A stretch of 64,000 nt of DNA from Streptomyces olivaceoviridis (GTDB lineage Bacteria > Actinomycetota > Actinomycetes > Streptomycetales > Streptomycetaceae). The position numbers were made by a program, and so were the translations under genes. Every line of letters begins with the position of its first letter. The first letter of the stretch is position 1. The DNA is taken from contig NZ_BMUI01000003.1 of NCBI RefSeq assembly GCF_014650115.1, positions 434,001 through 498,000 of the forward strand. The letters run 5' to 3'. A model generated the notes under the pieces. That model was not told where the DNA came from. It did no database searches and saw only the letters and a list, made by a program, of their open reading frames with translations. Below, one piece after another: positions 15,968 through 25,355 of this stretch.

Positions 15968-16825
15968 GCCAGGCCCCGTCCCGAGCCGGAGCTCCTCGAC
16001 GGTGAGGTCCGCCAGCCGGGCGGGCTCGGTGATGATGTCGATCACCGAGATGCGGCCGGCGACGAAGGTGAACGCCAGGACCCGCTCCGGGCGCCCGTCG
16101 GCGAACACGGCCAGGCCGGTCGCGCCGTCGACCAGCACCGGACGCGCGACGCGCGCCAGATGGGCGAAGGTCGCCGCGGCGGCGGCGACGCGGGCCGCAC
16201 CACTGTTCACACCGGCCTCGGTACGGGCCTCCACCCCGGGGTCGAGCACCTCCAGCAGCCCGTCGAAGTCGCCGTTCCGCGCGGCGGCCAGGAAGGCGTC
16301 CACCACCTTCCGCTGCCGGGCCAGGTCGGCCTCCGGCGCCCGCACGCCCCGCACCCGGCGCCGGGCCCGGCTGGCGAGCTGCCGCGCCGCGGCCGGGCTG
16401 CGGCCGAGGATGCCGCCGATCCCCTCGAAGGGCACCCCGAACAGGTCGTGCAGCACGAAGGCGAGCCGCTCGGCCGGGGAGAGCGTGTCCAGGACGACGA
16501 GGAGGGCCGGGCCGACCGAGTCGGCGAGCAGGGCGTCCCGCGCGGGATCCGGCTCGGCGGACGGCTCCGGCCGCCAGGTCTCCAGCGGCTGCTCGCCCCG
16601 CGAGCGGCGGGAGCGGAGCATGTCGAGGCAGACCCGGCCGACGACGGTCGTCAGCCAGCCGCCGAGGTTCTGCACCTCGCCGGTGTCGGACCGGCTCAGC
16701 CGGAACCACGCCTCCTGGACGGCGTCCTCGGCCTCGGCGGCGGAGCCGAGCATCCGGTGGGCGACGGCCCGCAGGTGCCCCCGGTGGGCCTCGAAGCACT
16801 CGGCGAGAAACGCGTGGTCGGTCAT
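15593..16825 (-). CDS. ECF sigma factor of SigJ/ECF41 type with SnoaL-like C-domain
   Basis: An alternative sigma factor with region 2 (AEDAVQEAWFRLSR), region 4 (LSPAERLAFVLHDLFGVPFE) and a C-terminal SnoaL-like domain that regulates it in place of a separate anti-sigma factor. WRPEP after region 2 resembles the WLPEP motif of this group. The family domain ends near position 15965 (around residue 287), at VEELRLGTG, but no stop codon follows in frame: the frame stays open to 15593, giving 410 residues, the last ~120 being antisense to the GNAT gene. The tail is low-complexity and is probably not a conserved domain. Either a stop was lost or a small frameshift is present. Start ATG is at 16825. 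Confidence 0.75.
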   Translation of the reverse strand: MTDHAFLAECFEAHRGHLRAVAHRMLGSAAEAEDAVQEAWFRLSRSDTGEVQNLGGWLTTVVGRVCLDMLRSRRSRGEQPLETWRPEPSAEPDPARDALLADSVGPALLVVLDTLSPAERLAFVLHDLFGVPFEGIGGILGRSPAAARQLASRARRRVRGVRAPEADLARQRKVVDAFLAAARNGDFDGLLEVLDPGVEARTEAGVNSGAARVAAAAATFAHLARVARPVLVDGATGLAVFADGRPERVLAFTFVAGRISVIDIITEPARLADLTVEELRLGTGPGSGQVQHPHRLVPARLPVLPEAQAEVELLGTVRAGVPADVQLRAAPAADLAGHGIDGEAAVAPALLAGGDVQPPQPGAVHAAVAVPVDVEEGHEEADDAAVVDDQAGPGDVAGVDVRLGEGPYDR

Positions 16826-16931
16826 GGGTGGCTGCGGCCCCTCCGTCGTCGCCCCCGGCGGTCCCGGGTGCTCCTGCACCACCCTGACGAGAGGGAGCCG
16901 GCAGATGTGACAGGGCGCGGGGCCGGTGTGC

Positions 16932-17360
16932 CTACCCCCAGTCCCGGCCCGATCGGCCCCGCTTGGTCTCCGCGCGCTGCTTCTTCTCCCGCAGCCGGCG
17001 TTCGTTGATGCCGCGCGGGATACGGGTGGGCTTGCGGGGCTTGGGCGGCGGCGCGGTGGCCTCCGCGAGCAGCGCGGCGAGGCGTACGGCGGCGGCCTCC
17101 CGGTTGCGCCACTGGGAGCGGTGCTCCGAGGCCCGTACGGACACCACCCCGTCGACGAGGCGGCCGGCCAGCCGCCGCAGCGCCCGCTCCTTCCACACCG
17201 GAGGGAGCGCCTCCGTGCGGGCGAGGTCGAAGCGCACCTCGACCTGCGAGTCGCTGGTGTTGACGTGCTGTCCACCGGGCCCTGACGACCTGGAGAAACG
17301 CCACATCAGCTCGGCCTCGGGAAGCGAGACGGAGCCACGGATGAGGTAAGGCCCGGACAT
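16932..17360 (-). CDS. arfB: Alternative ribosome-rescue factor / peptidyl-tRNA hydrolase
   Basis: A 142-residue class-I release-factor-like protein that hydrolyses peptidyl-tRNA on stalled ribosomes. The catalytic GGQ sits in [14 protein letters not shown] near residue 27-40, and the C-terminal tail is rich in Lys/Arg ([21 protein letters not shown]), which in this family enters the empty mRNA channel. No stop-codon recognition domain is present, and the length is right for ArfB/YaeJ. ATG 17360 is used; an ATG three codons upstream is possible. It is single, between the sigma factor and terD. Confidence 0.88.
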   Translation of the reverse strand: MSGPYLIRGSVSLPEAELMWRFSRSSGPGGQHVNTSDSQVEVRFDLARTEALPPVWKERALRRLAGRLVDGVVSVRASEHRSQWRNREAAAVRLAALLAEATAPPPKPRKPTRIPRGINERRLREKKQRAETKRGRSGRDWG

Positions 17361-17536
17361 GTCTTTCATGTTCCCGGCCCGGCCCGCCTCACGTCACCTT
17401 GATTTCCGGTTCGGTAAAAAAGGTAAAGGGATCCGGAACCACGGGGACCCCCCTCGACGTTGTCCCCGGTGACGGTAGCTTCGTCGGCACAGAGTGCACC
17501 GATATGCACGGGATATCTAAGGAAGGGACTCCCAAC

Positions 17537-18112
17537 ATGGCTGTAAGCCTGTCCAAGGGTGGCAACGTCTCGCTCACCAAGGAGGCTCCGGGCCTGACCG
17601 CCGTCACCGTGGGCCTCGGCTGGGACGTCCGCACCACGACCGGTACCGACTTCGACCTGGACGCCTCCGCCATCGCGGTGAACCCCCAGGGCAGGGTCTA
17701 CTCGGACGCCCACTTCGTCTTCTTCAACAACAAGCAGACCCCGGACAACTCGATCGTCCACACCGGCGACAACCGCACGGGCGAGGGCGCCGGCGACGAC
17801 GAGGCGATCAACGTCAACCTGGCCGCGCTCCCGGCCGACATCGAGAAGGTCGTCTTCCCGGTCTCCATCTACGACGCCGAGAACCGCGGCCAGAACTTCG
17901 GCCAGGTCCGCAACGCCTACATCCGCATCGTCAACCAGGCGGGCGGCGCCGAGATCGCGCGCTACGACCTGTCCGAGGACGCGGCCACCGAGACGGCCAT
18001 GATCTTCGGCGAGCTGTACCGCAACGGCGCGGAGTGGAAGTTCCGCGCGGTCGGCCAGGGCTACGCCTCGGGCCTGGTCGGCATCGCCCAGGACTTCGGT
18101 GTGAACGTCTGA
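17537..18112 (+). CDS. terD: TerD-family calcium-binding stress protein
   Basis: A 191-residue TerD protein. It opens [19 protein letters not shown] and carries the paired calcium-binding acidic motifs DFDLDASAI and [11 protein letters not shown], and the conserved [16 protein letters not shown]. TerD proteins are linked to tellurite resistance and general stress and in Streptomyces affect development; molecular activity is not settled. AAGGAAGGGA lies 8 nt before the ATG. A 130-nt leader region with no clear coding potential precedes it, and a strong hairpin follows. Confidence 0.92.
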   Translation: MAVSLSKGGNVSLTKEAPGLTAVTVGLGWDVRTTTGTDFDLDASAIAVNPQGRVYSDAHFVFFNNKQTPDNSIVHTGDNRTGEGAGDDEAINVNLAALPADIEKVVFPVSIYDAENRGQNFGQVRNAYIRIVNQAGGAEIARYDLSEDAATETAMIFGELYRNGAEWKFRAVGQGYASGLVGIAQDFGVNV

Positions 18113-18128
18113 CGGACTCAGTCGTGCG

Positions 18129-18160
18129 AGAGGGCCCCGGCTCGCAGCCGGGGGCCCTCT
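18129..18160. terminator. Bidirectional terminator after terD
   Basis: Inverted repeat AGAGGGCCCCGGCT / AGCCGGGGGCCCTCT with a 3-nt loop and one bulged base, between the convergent terD and the next minus-strand gene. Confidence 0.8.
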
Positions 18161-18661
18161 TCACCGCACCCGGGGGAAGCGGGCCTGGAGGGTCCAGATC
18201 GCCGGGTTCTCCGCCAGCTCCTCGTGGAGGTCGACGAGGTCCGCGAGCAGGTCGTGCAGGAAGTCGCGGGCCTCGCGGCGCAGTTCGGCGTGGGAGAAGG
18301 CCAGCGGGGACTCCTCGGCCGGCATCCAGTCGGCGGCGATGTCGACCCAGCCGAAGCGGCGCTCGAAGAGCATGCGGTCGGTGGACTCGGTGAAGTCCAG
18401 TTCCGCCCGCTGCGGGCGGGCGGCGCGGGAGCCCATCGGGTCCTGGTCCAGCCGTTCCACGATGTCGCACAGCGCCCACGCGAAGTCCAGCACCGGCACC
18501 CACCCCCAGGCTGTGGACAGCTCCCGGTCGGACTCGGTGTCCGCCAGGTAGACGTCCCCGCAGAACAGGTCGTACCGCAGCGCGTGGACGTCCGCGCGGC
18601 GGTAGTCGGTCTGCGGGGGGTCCGGGAACCGGTTGGAGAGGGCGTAGCCGATGTCGAGCAC
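18161..18661 (-). CDS. Conserved hypothetical protein
   Basis: A 166-residue acidic soluble protein if started at GTG 18661 (VLDIGYALSNRFPD); the frame is open to GTG 18709, which would add 16 residues. It is rich in Trp, Asp and Leu (VPVLDFAWALCDIVERLDQD, DIAADWMPAEE, LHDLLADLVDLHEELAENP), consistent with an all-alpha immunity- or regulator-like fold, but I do not recognise the family. No signal peptide or membrane segment. Convergent with terD across a terminator and divergent from the metallopeptidase gene. Confidence 0.65.
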   Translation of the reverse strand: MLDIGYALSNRFPDPPQTDYRRADVHALRYDLFCGDVYLADTESDRELSTAWGWVPVLDFAWALCDIVERLDQDPMGSRAARPQRAELDFTESTDRMLFERRFGWVDIAADWMPAEESPLAFSHAELRREARDFLHDLLADLVDLHEELAENPAIWTLQARFPRVR

Positions 18662-18858
18662 GCAGGAGATGGTGTCACGCCACCCCACCCGGCCTCTCCC
18701 ACGGCCCACCGAACCCCGGTCGCCCCGACCCCGCCTCCAGACCAGCGGGCCCTGCCGGCCCCGGCCCCGCTTGCGGGCAACGGGCCCTGCGGAGCCGCCC
18801 TCGCCTTCGACGCGGCGGACCCTGCCCGTGACGGTCCCGCGTGCCTAAGATCGCTGGC

Positions 18859-20253
18859 ATGTCCAGATCCGCGCGCCTTGTCCCGGCCCTCTGCGCGCTC
18901 CTCGCCCTCGCCCTCGCCGGCACCGCGTGCGACGGCGGCGTGCGGGGCGTCCCGGGCGGCTCCGGGGTGCGCGACCCGTACTTCCCGAAGGCCGGCAACG
19001 GCGGCTACGACGTCGGCCACTACGCCCTGACCCTGGACTACACCCCGGCCACCCGCCGGCTCACCGGCACGGCCGTCATCACCGCCCGCGCCACCCGGGA
19101 CCTGCCCGCCTTCGACCTCGACCTCGCCGGGCTGCGCGTCGACTCGGTCACCGTCGAGGGCGAGGACGCCCGCTGGAACCGCGCCGGACAGGAACTCACC
19201 GTCCGCCCGCACGACGACCTCACCCGGGGCGAGACGTTCCGCACCACCGTCCGCTACTCGGGCACCCCGCGCACCCTCACCGACCCCGACGGCTCCGAGG
19301 AGGGCTGGCTGCCCACCGCCGACGGCGCCCTCGCCCTCGGTGAACCCGTCGGTTCCATGGCCTGGTTCCCCGGCAACCACCACCCCTCCGACAAGGCGGC
19401 GTACGACATCACGGTCACCGTCCCGAAGGGCCTCCAGGCGATCTCCAACGGCGAACTGACGGAACAGAGCACGAAGGGCGGCCGGAGCACCTACCACTGG
19501 CACACCGGCCAGCCCATGGCGAGCTATGTCGCCACCGTCGCCATCGGCCACTACGACATCACCCGCGGCACCGGCCCGCACGGTCTGCCCGTCCTCACCG
19601 CCGTCGACCCCACCCAGGCGAAGGCGAGCGCCAAGGTGCTCGCGAAGCTCCCGGAGATCCTGGACTGGGAGGAGTACAACTTCGGGCCGTACCCCTTCTC
19701 CTCGGCCGGCGCGATCGTCGACCGCCCGCACGACGCCGGCTACGCCCTGGAGACCCAGAACCGGCCCGTCTTCCCCGCCGACGAGCTCAGCACCTCGATC
19801 CTCGTGCACGAACTCGCCCACCAGTGGTACGGCGACTCGGTCACCCCCCGGTCCTGGCGGGACATGTGGCTCAACGAGGGATTCGCGACGTACGCGGAGT
19901 GGCTGTACCAGGAGGACCACGGCGGACCCACCGCCCAGCAGACGTTCACCCGCCTGTACGAGGGCGACCCCGAGGACATCTGGGCCTTCCCGCCGGCGAA
20001 GCAGTCGGATGCCGCGCACATCTCCGGCAGCCCGGTCTACGAACGCGGCGCGATGGTCCTGCACAAGATCCGCCGGAAGGTCGGTGACGACACCTTCTAC
20101 GCCATCCTCCAGGGCTGGGCCGCCGCCCACCGCCACGCCACCGCGAGCACCGCCGACTTCACCGCGTACGTCGAGAAGAAGGCCCCGGACCAGGACTTCG
20201 GCGGGATCTGGAAGGACTGGCTGTACGGCGACGGCAAGCCGGACCGCCCATGA
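18859..20253 (+). CDS. M1-family aminopeptidase lipoprotein
   Basis: A 464-residue gluzincin peptidase exported as a lipoprotein (lipobox LAGTAC near residue 19-24). The zinc site HELAHQWYG followed after 18 residues by NEGFATYAEW gives the full HExxH-x18-E set. The N-terminal part (near 40-215) is the M1 beta-domain. The exopeptidase motif near GYALETQNR differs from the usual GxMEN, as in other actinobacterial secreted members. TAAGAT lies 7 nt before the ATG, which suggests a leaderless mRNA. Likely trims N-terminal residues from peptides outside the membrane. Confidence 0.9.
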   Translation: MSRSARLVPALCALLALALAGTACDGGVRGVPGGSGVRDPYFPKAGNGGYDVGHYALTLDYTPATRRLTGTAVITARATRDLPAFDLDLAGLRVDSVTVEGEDARWNRAGQELTVRPHDDLTRGETFRTTVRYSGTPRTLTDPDGSEEGWLPTADGALALGEPVGSMAWFPGNHHPSDKAAYDITVTVPKGLQAISNGELTEQSTKGGRSTYHWHTGQPMASYVATVAIGHYDITRGTGPHGLPVLTAVDPTQAKASAKVLAKLPEILDWEEYNFGPYPFSSAGAIVDRPHDAGYALETQNRPVFPADELSTSILVHELAHQWYGDSVTPRSWRDMWLNEGFATYAEWLYQEDHGGPTAQQTFTRLYEGDPEDIWAFPPAKQSDAAHISGSPVYERGAMVLHKIRRKVGDDTFYAILQGWAAAHRHATASTADFTAYVEKKAPDQDFGGIWKDWLYGDGKPDRP

Positions 20254-20269
20254 GCCGCGATGACGCCGG

Positions 20270-20944
20270 TCACATGACCCGGATGCCCATCGACGCCGCC
20301 AGCACCGGGGCCAGGTCCAGCAGTTGGCCCGCGCTGATCACCGCGCCGGAGAGCCGGTCCAGGCCCCGGGTGACCTCCAGCGGAGCGGCCCCGCGCAGGT
20401 CGACGTCCGTCAGGGTCGCCCCGCCGAAGTCGGCCCCCTTCAGGGCGCAGTCGGTGAACTCCACCCGCTCCAGGCGCGCGCCCGCGAAGTCCGGCTCGAC
20501 CAGGACGCAGGACTCGAAGACGACGTCCTTGAGGCGGGCCTCGCGCAGGTTCAGGTAGTCGATCTTGCCGCCCCGGATCACGACCCTCTCCAGCACGGCG
20601 CCGTGCAGCTGCGTACCGCCCAGACGCGCGTCGACCAGCTCGACGTCTCTGAGCGTGGCCTCGGCCAACCGCGTCCCGACCCCGCGCAGTCCGGTCAGCA
20701 CCGAGTCCAGCACCCGGGCCCGGCCCAGCGCGGTCTCGTCCACCGCACAGCCCGTCAGCGCGCAGTCCATGAACCGGGCGCCCACGCCGTCCTGCCCGGT
20801 CAGGTCGCAGTCCCGGAACTCCAGCCCGTCGTAGTCGCCGTCCGGCTCCAACTCCGCCTCGGCCCACGGCTCCAGGGGCGGCAGCCGCACCTCCGGCCGC
20901 CGCGCGCCCTTCACCCCTGCCGCACCCGCCGCTCGCCTCACCAT
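20270..20944 (-). CDS. Pentapeptide-repeat protein
   Basis: A 224-residue protein formed mainly of A(D/N)LxX-type pentapeptide repeats from about residue 40 to 190 (for example FRDCDLTGQD, VVFESCVLVEPDFAG, VEFTDCALKGADFGGATLTD). These fold as a right-handed square beta-helix; some members mimic DNA and protect gyrase. Here I see no evidence for a specific target. The C-terminal 30 residues (DRLSGAVISAGQLLDLAP) form a short helical cap seen in related actinobacterial proteins. Start ATG 20944. Confidence 0.85.
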   Translation of the reverse strand: MVRRAAGAAGVKGARRPEVRLPPLEPWAEAELEPDGDYDGLEFRDCDLTGQDGVGARFMDCALTGCAVDETALGRARVLDSVLTGLRGVGTRLAEATLRDVELVDARLGGTQLHGAVLERVVIRGGKIDYLNLREARLKDVVFESCVLVEPDFAGARLERVEFTDCALKGADFGGATLTDVDLRGAAPLEVTRGLDRLSGAVISAGQLLDLAPVLAASMGIRVM

Positions 20945-21067
20945 GCCCCCATGCTGCACCCCGCCACTGACAATCCGCCCTGAGCTGGGCGGACACGCGG
21001 GATGTCACACGAAGCGGGGCGCCCGCCGTCGTACTCCCGAGCAGGCGCACCGACCCCAGGGAGAACC

Positions 21068-22240
21068 ATGCACAAGCCCGCGCACCACATCACCGTCATC
21101 GGCGGCGGCTTCGCCGGACTCACCGCCGCGATCACGGCCGCCGAGGCCGGCGCCCGGGTCACCGTGTACGAGGCCCACGGCACCCTGGGCGGGCGGGCCC
21201 GGACGGCACAGGGGCCGTACCGGACCAACGAGGGCCCGCACGCGCTCTACGCCGGCGGCCCGCACTGGGCCTGGCTCAGGCAGCGGGACCTGATCGGCCC
21301 GCTCGCCACGCTGCCGCCCCTGGAGGCCGCCCGGCTGCGGCTGCGCCACCACGGAGTGCTGCGCCGCACCCCGCCCTTCGCCATGCTCAAGCTGCTGCGG
21401 CGCCGGGTCGGCCCGGCCCCCGTCGACGCCGACTTCCTCGGCTGGGCGACCGGGATCGCCGGCGAGGAGGGTGCCCGCGCGGCGGCGCACTACGCGGCGG
21501 TGGCGCTGTTCCACCACGACCCGGGCGGCCTGTCCGCCGCCTTCGTGCACGAGCGGCTGCGCCGGGCCGCCAAGCTGCCGCCGGAGGCGCGCTATCCGCG
21601 CGGCGGCTGGGGCGGGGTCGTCGACCGGATGGCCGCGCGGGCCTGGAACCTGGGCGTGCGGATCGAGACCGGGGCCCGGGTGGACGAGCTGCCGGAGGAC
21701 ACCCCGGTGGTCGTCGCCACCGGTCTGCCCGCCGCCCGGCGGCTGCTCCGCGACGACGCGCTGGAGTGGCCGAGCGGCCGTACCGTCCTCCTCGACCTCG
21801 CCGTGCACACCCGGCGCGGGGACGCCTTCGCCGTCTCCGACCTGGACGCGCCCGGCTGGATCGAGCGCTTCACCGCACAGGACCCGTCCCTCGCGCCGGC
21901 CGGGGAGCAGCTGATCCAGGGGCAGTTCCCGATCGGGCCCGGCCAGGCCCGGACCGACGGCGTGGCCCGCGCCGAGCGCCTGCTCGACCTGGGGTTCCGG
22001 GGGTGGCGGGGGCGGGTGACCTGGCGGCGGGAGGCCGTGGCGGACGGCCGTACGGGGGCCGTGGACCTGCCGGGCCGCAGCTGGCGGGACCGGCCCGCCG
22101 TGGACCGCGGCGACGGGGTCTACCTCGTCGGCGACCAGGTGGCGGCCCCGGGCGTGCTCGCGGAGGTGTCCTTCAACAGCGCGGTGACGGCGGTGTCCCT
22201 GATCCTCGGCCGGCCCGCCCTTGACCTCAAGCGTGCTTGA
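21068..22240 (+). CDS. FAD-dependent oxidoreductase, phytoene-desaturase-like
   Basis: A 390-residue flavoprotein. The Rossmann dinucleotide loop is VIGGGFAGLTAAITAAEAG at residues 9-27, followed by YEAHGTLGGRARTA, the second FAD signature of the amine-oxidase/carotenoid-desaturase group. The C-terminal VYLVGDQVAAPGVLAEVSFNSA is the FAD-ribityl contact of the family. GGGAGA precedes the ATG. No crt genes adjoin it, so a carotenoid role is not indicated; substrate unknown. It is followed after 48 nt by the quinone-oxidoreductase-like gene on the same strand. Confidence 0.82.
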   Translation: MHKPAHHITVIGGGFAGLTAAITAAEAGARVTVYEAHGTLGGRARTAQGPYRTNEGPHALYAGGPHWAWLRQRDLIGPLATLPPLEAARLRLRHHGVLRRTPPFAMLKLLRRRVGPAPVDADFLGWATGIAGEEGARAAAHYAAVALFHHDPGGLSAAFVHERLRRAAKLPPEARYPRGGWGGVVDRMAARAWNLGVRIETGARVDELPEDTPVVVATGLPAARRLLRDDALEWPSGRTVLLDLAVHTRRGDAFAVSDLDAPGWIERFTAQDPSLAPAGEQLIQGQFPIGPGQARTDGVARAERLLDLGFRGWRGRVTWRREAVADGRTGAVDLPGRSWRDRPAVDRGDGVYLVGDQVAAPGVLAEVSFNSAVTAVSLILGRPALDLKRA

Positions 22241-22288
22241 GGTCCGAGGGTGGGGATCACACCGAGCCTCGTCTCCCTGGAGGGTCCC

Positions 22289-23260
22289 ATGCACGCCGTC
22301 CGCCTGTACGCCTTCGGTCCGGCCGAGAACCTGACCTACGAGGAGCTCCCGGACCCCGTCCCGGGCCCCGGCCAGGTGCGGATCGCGGTCGCCGCGGCCG
22401 GCGTGCACCTGCTCGACGCGGCCCTGCGGGAGGGCCACCAGGGTCCGCTGCCCGAAGCGCCCCGCCTGCCGACCGTGCCCGGCCGGGAGGTCGCGGGGGT
22501 CGTGGACGCGCTCGGCGACGGCGTGGACGGCCTGTGGCTCGGCCGGCGGGTGGTGGCCCACCTGGGCTTCGCGCCCGGCGGGTACGCCGAACTCGCCGTC
22601 ACCGAGGTCGAGCGCCTGCACGACATCCCGGAGAACCTGGACTTCGCCGCCGCCGTCGCCATGATCGGCACGGGCCGTACGGCACTGGGCATCGCGCAGT
22701 TCGCCGAGCCGGGACCGGACGACGTGGTGGTCGTACCGGCCGCGGCCGGCGGCATCGGCACACTGCTCGTGCAGCACGCCGAGAACGCCGGGGCGACCGT
22801 GATCGGGCTCGCGGGCGGCCCGGAGAAGACCGCCCGCGTCCGGGCCGCCGGCGCCGACCTCGCCGTCGACTACACCGCACCGGACTGGCCCGCCAAGGTC
22901 CGCGCCCACCTGGGCGGCCGGCCCGCCTCCCTCGTCTACGACGGCGTGGGAGGCCAGGCCGCCCGGGAGGCCGTCGCCCTGCTCGGCCCCGGCGGCCGGC
23001 ACCTGGTGTTCGGCTGGTCGGCGGAGGGCATCGGGCAGGGCGAGGGGTACCACGTCGAGGGTGTCTCGGAGTCCGTGCTCGGCCCGGCGATGCTGGAGCG
23101 CGCCGGCGGCCTGCGCGCACTGGAACTGCGCGCGCTCGAAGAGGCCGCCCAGGGCCGGCTGCGCCCGGCCGTCACCCGCTTCCCCCTCGCGGAGGCAGCC
23201 GCCGCGCACCGGGCACTGGAGGGACGGGACACGATCGGCAAGGTCGTGCTGGAACCCTGA
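22289..23260 (+). CDS. Zinc-independent medium-chain quinone oxidoreductase
   Basis: A 323-residue MDR-superfamily NADPH-dependent reductase. It has the GroES-like N-domain and a nucleotide-binding loop AAAGGIGTLLVQHAENAGA near residue 152-170. The cysteine ligands of zinc alcohol dehydrogenases are absent, so it belongs to the zeta-crystallin/quinone-oxidoreductase branch. GGAGGG lies 5 nt before ATG 22289. Possibly co-transcribed with the preceding FAD enzyme. Likely reduces quinones or alkenals with NADPH. Confidence 0.85.
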   Translation: MHAVRLYAFGPAENLTYEELPDPVPGPGQVRIAVAAAGVHLLDAALREGHQGPLPEAPRLPTVPGREVAGVVDALGDGVDGLWLGRRVVAHLGFAPGGYAELAVTEVERLHDIPENLDFAAAVAMIGTGRTALGIAQFAEPGPDDVVVVPAAAGGIGTLLVQHAENAGATVIGLAGGPEKTARVRAAGADLAVDYTAPDWPAKVRAHLGGRPASLVYDGVGGQAAREAVALLGPGGRHLVFGWSAEGIGQGEGYHVEGVSESVLGPAMLERAGGLRALELRALEEAAQGRLRPAVTRFPLAEAAAAHRALEGRDTIGKVVLEP

Positions 23261-23426
23261 CGGACGGCGACCGGGGCGGCGGGGCCCTGCGGCTCGCCGG
23301 CCCAAGGGGCGCGGGAACTGCGCGACCGGCCACGGGCGGCCCGGGGCCGCCGGACCACCGCCACCGCGACCCCGACCACCTGGACCGTCACCGCCGTGAC
23401 CGCCGTGACCGCCGCCGGGACCGGTG

Positions 23427-23906
23427 TCAGCCGGCCGAGCCCAGCGCGGCCAGGGACTCGTCCGTGAGCCGGTACACCGTCCACTCGTCCTGCGGCCGGG
23501 CGCCCAGCGCCTCGTAGAAACCGATCGCCGGCCGGTTCCAGTTCAGCACGGACCACTCCAGCCGCTCGTACCCGCGCTCCCCGCAGATCCGTGCCAGCTC
23601 GGCCAGCAGCGCCCGCCCGTGGCCGCCGCCGCGCGCCTCCGGGCGGACGTACAGGTCCTCCAGGTAGATGCCGTGCACCCCGCGCCAGGTGGAGAAGTTG
23701 AGGAACCACAGCGCGAACCCGACCGGCTCCCCGCTCGCCTCGTCCACCGCCATGTGCGCGAACGCGGCCGGCCGCTCCCCGAAGAGCGCCTCCCGCAACT
23801 GCGCCTCGCTCGCCCGGGCCTCCTCGGGCGCCTTCTCGTACTCGGCCAGCTCACGGACCATGGTGTGGATGACGGGGACGTCGTCGGGGGTCGCGGTACG
23901 AATCAT
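23427..23906 (-). CDS. GNAT-family acetyltransferase (diamine/SSAT-like)
   Basis: A 159-residue acetyltransferase. IYLEDLYVRPEARGGGHGRALLAELARI contains acetyl-CoA motif A, preceded by FALWFLNFSTWRG, the pattern of spermidine/spermine N-acetyltransferase-like members of COG0456. TACCCT 6 nt before the ATG suggests a leaderless transcript. It ends next to the FAD oxidoreductase gene that resembles glutamylputrescine oxidase, so a polyamine-related function for the pair is possible but unproven. Confidence 0.82.
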   Translation of the reverse strand: MIRTATPDDVPVIHTMVRELAEYEKAPEEARASEAQLREALFGERPAAFAHMAVDEASGEPVGFALWFLNFSTWRGVHGIYLEDLYVRPEARGGGHGRALLAELARICGERGYERLEWSVLNWNRPAIGFYEALGARPQDEWTVYRLTDESLAALGSAG

Positions 23907-23938
23907 GCCGCGAGGGTAACCGGCCCGCGGACCGGGCC

Positions 23939-25345
23939 TCAGTGCCGTCCCGCCACCCGGTCGGCCGCCTTCGCCAGGCGCGAGGACTCCATGCCCGGGT
24001 GGAGGCGTTCGCGCTGGTCGGCGGCGCGGTAGGTGGCGTACATGCCTTGGACGCCCAGCCAGCGGAAGGGTTCCGGCTCCCACTTGCGGACCTTGTGGTT
24101 CACCCAGGGCAGGTCCGTCAGCTCGGTCGGCCCGCCCTGTCCGGAGTCCCGCTGCACCAGGTCGCGCAGGGTGCGGGCGGCCAGGTTGGTGGTGGCGACG
24201 CCGGAGCCGACGTAGCCGCCCGCCCAGCCGAGGCCGGTGGAACGGTCGAGCGTCACCGTGGCACACCAGTCGCGCGGCACCCCGAGCACGCCCGACCAGG
24301 CGTGCTCGACCCGCACCCCGGCCAGGGACGGGAAGAAGCGGGTCAGGATCTCCCGCAGCGCCTCGACCGTCGCCGCCTGCGTCCGGCCGTCGTTGTCGGT
24401 GCGCGAACCGAAGCGGTACGGCACCCCGCGCCCGCCGAGCGCGATCCGGCCGTCCGCCGTGCGCTGGGCGTACATGTAGGCGTGCGCCATGTCGCCGAGG
24501 GTCTCCCGGCCCGCCCAGCCGATCGCCGCCCACTGCTCCTCGGTCAGCGGCTCGGTCGCGATCATCGAGGAGTTCATCGGCAGCCAGGTCCGCCGCTGTC
24601 CCTTGAGGGAGGCGGTGAAGCCCTCGGTGCAGCGCAGGACGTAGGGCGCGCGGACGGTGCCGTAGGGGGTGACCGCGTGCTTGGGACGGATCTCCGTCAC
24701 CGGCGTCGACTCGTGGATGGTCACGCCGAGCGCCTCCACGGCCGCCGCGAGCCCCTTGACCAGCTTCACGGGGTGCAGCCGGGCCCCGTGCGGGGTCCAG
24801 GCGGAGCCGACCGCGTCCGCGATCCGGATCCGCTCGGCGGTCTCCCGGGCGCCGTACAGCTCCCGGTCCTTCTCGCCGTACGACAGCTCGTGCTGGTGGA
24901 ACGCCTTCAGCCGGGCCAGCTGCGCCGGGGTGGTGGCCACCTCCAGGACGCCGCCCCGGTGCACATCGGCGTCGATGCCCTCCGCCCCGGCGACCGCGAT
25001 CACCTCGGCCACCGTGTCGTTCATCGCCCGCTGGAGCCGTACGGCGGCCTCGTGGCCGTGCAGCTTCGCGTACCGGTCCCGGCCCGCGATCCCGTTGTAC
25101 AGCCAGCCTCCGTTGCGGCCGGAGGCGCCGTACCCGCAGAACTTCTGCTCCAGGACGGTGATGCGCAGGAAGGGGGCGGCCTTCTTCAGGTAGTACGCGG
25201 TCCACAGGCCCGTGTAGCCGCCGCCCACGATCACGACGTCGGCGGACGCGTCCCCGGGCAGCGGCTCCCGCGCCGCCGGAAGGCCGTCGTCCGCGTACCA
25301 GAAGGAGATGCCACCGTTCACGACACTGCTCACCGAGCTGCTCAT
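23939..25345 (-). CDS. FAD-dependent amine oxidoreductase (DAO family)
   Basis: A 468-residue oxidoreductase of the D-amino-acid/sarcosine oxidase-like fold. The FAD loop VVIVGGGYTGLWTAYYLKK is at about residue 36-54, and EQKFCGYGASGRNGGW matches gamma-glutamylputrescine oxidase (PuuB-like) proteins. The C-domain WAGGYVGSGVATTNLAARTLRDL completes the FAD site. TAACGT lies 7 nt before the ATG (leaderless pattern). It likely oxidises an amine with release of hydrogen peroxide; the neighbouring SSAT-like GNAT supports a polyamine theme. Confidence 0.85.
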   Translation of the reverse strand: MSSSVSSVVNGGISFWYADDGLPAAREPLPGDASADVVIVGGGYTGLWTAYYLKKAAPFLRITVLEQKFCGYGASGRNGGWLYNGIAGRDRYAKLHGHEAAVRLQRAMNDTVAEVIAVAGAEGIDADVHRGGVLEVATTPAQLARLKAFHQHELSYGEKDRELYGARETAERIRIADAVGSAWTPHGARLHPVKLVKGLAAAVEALGVTIHESTPVTEIRPKHAVTPYGTVRAPYVLRCTEGFTASLKGQRRTWLPMNSSMIATEPLTEEQWAAIGWAGRETLGDMAHAYMYAQRTADGRIALGGRGVPYRFGSRTDNDGRTQAATVEALREILTRFFPSLAGVRVEHAWSGVLGVPRDWCATVTLDRSTGLGWAGGYVGSGVATTNLAARTLRDLVQRDSGQGGPTELTDLPWVNHKVRKWEPEPFRWLGVQGMYATYRAADQRERLHPGMESSRLAKAADRVAGRH

Positions 25346-25355
25346 GGCCGGGACG

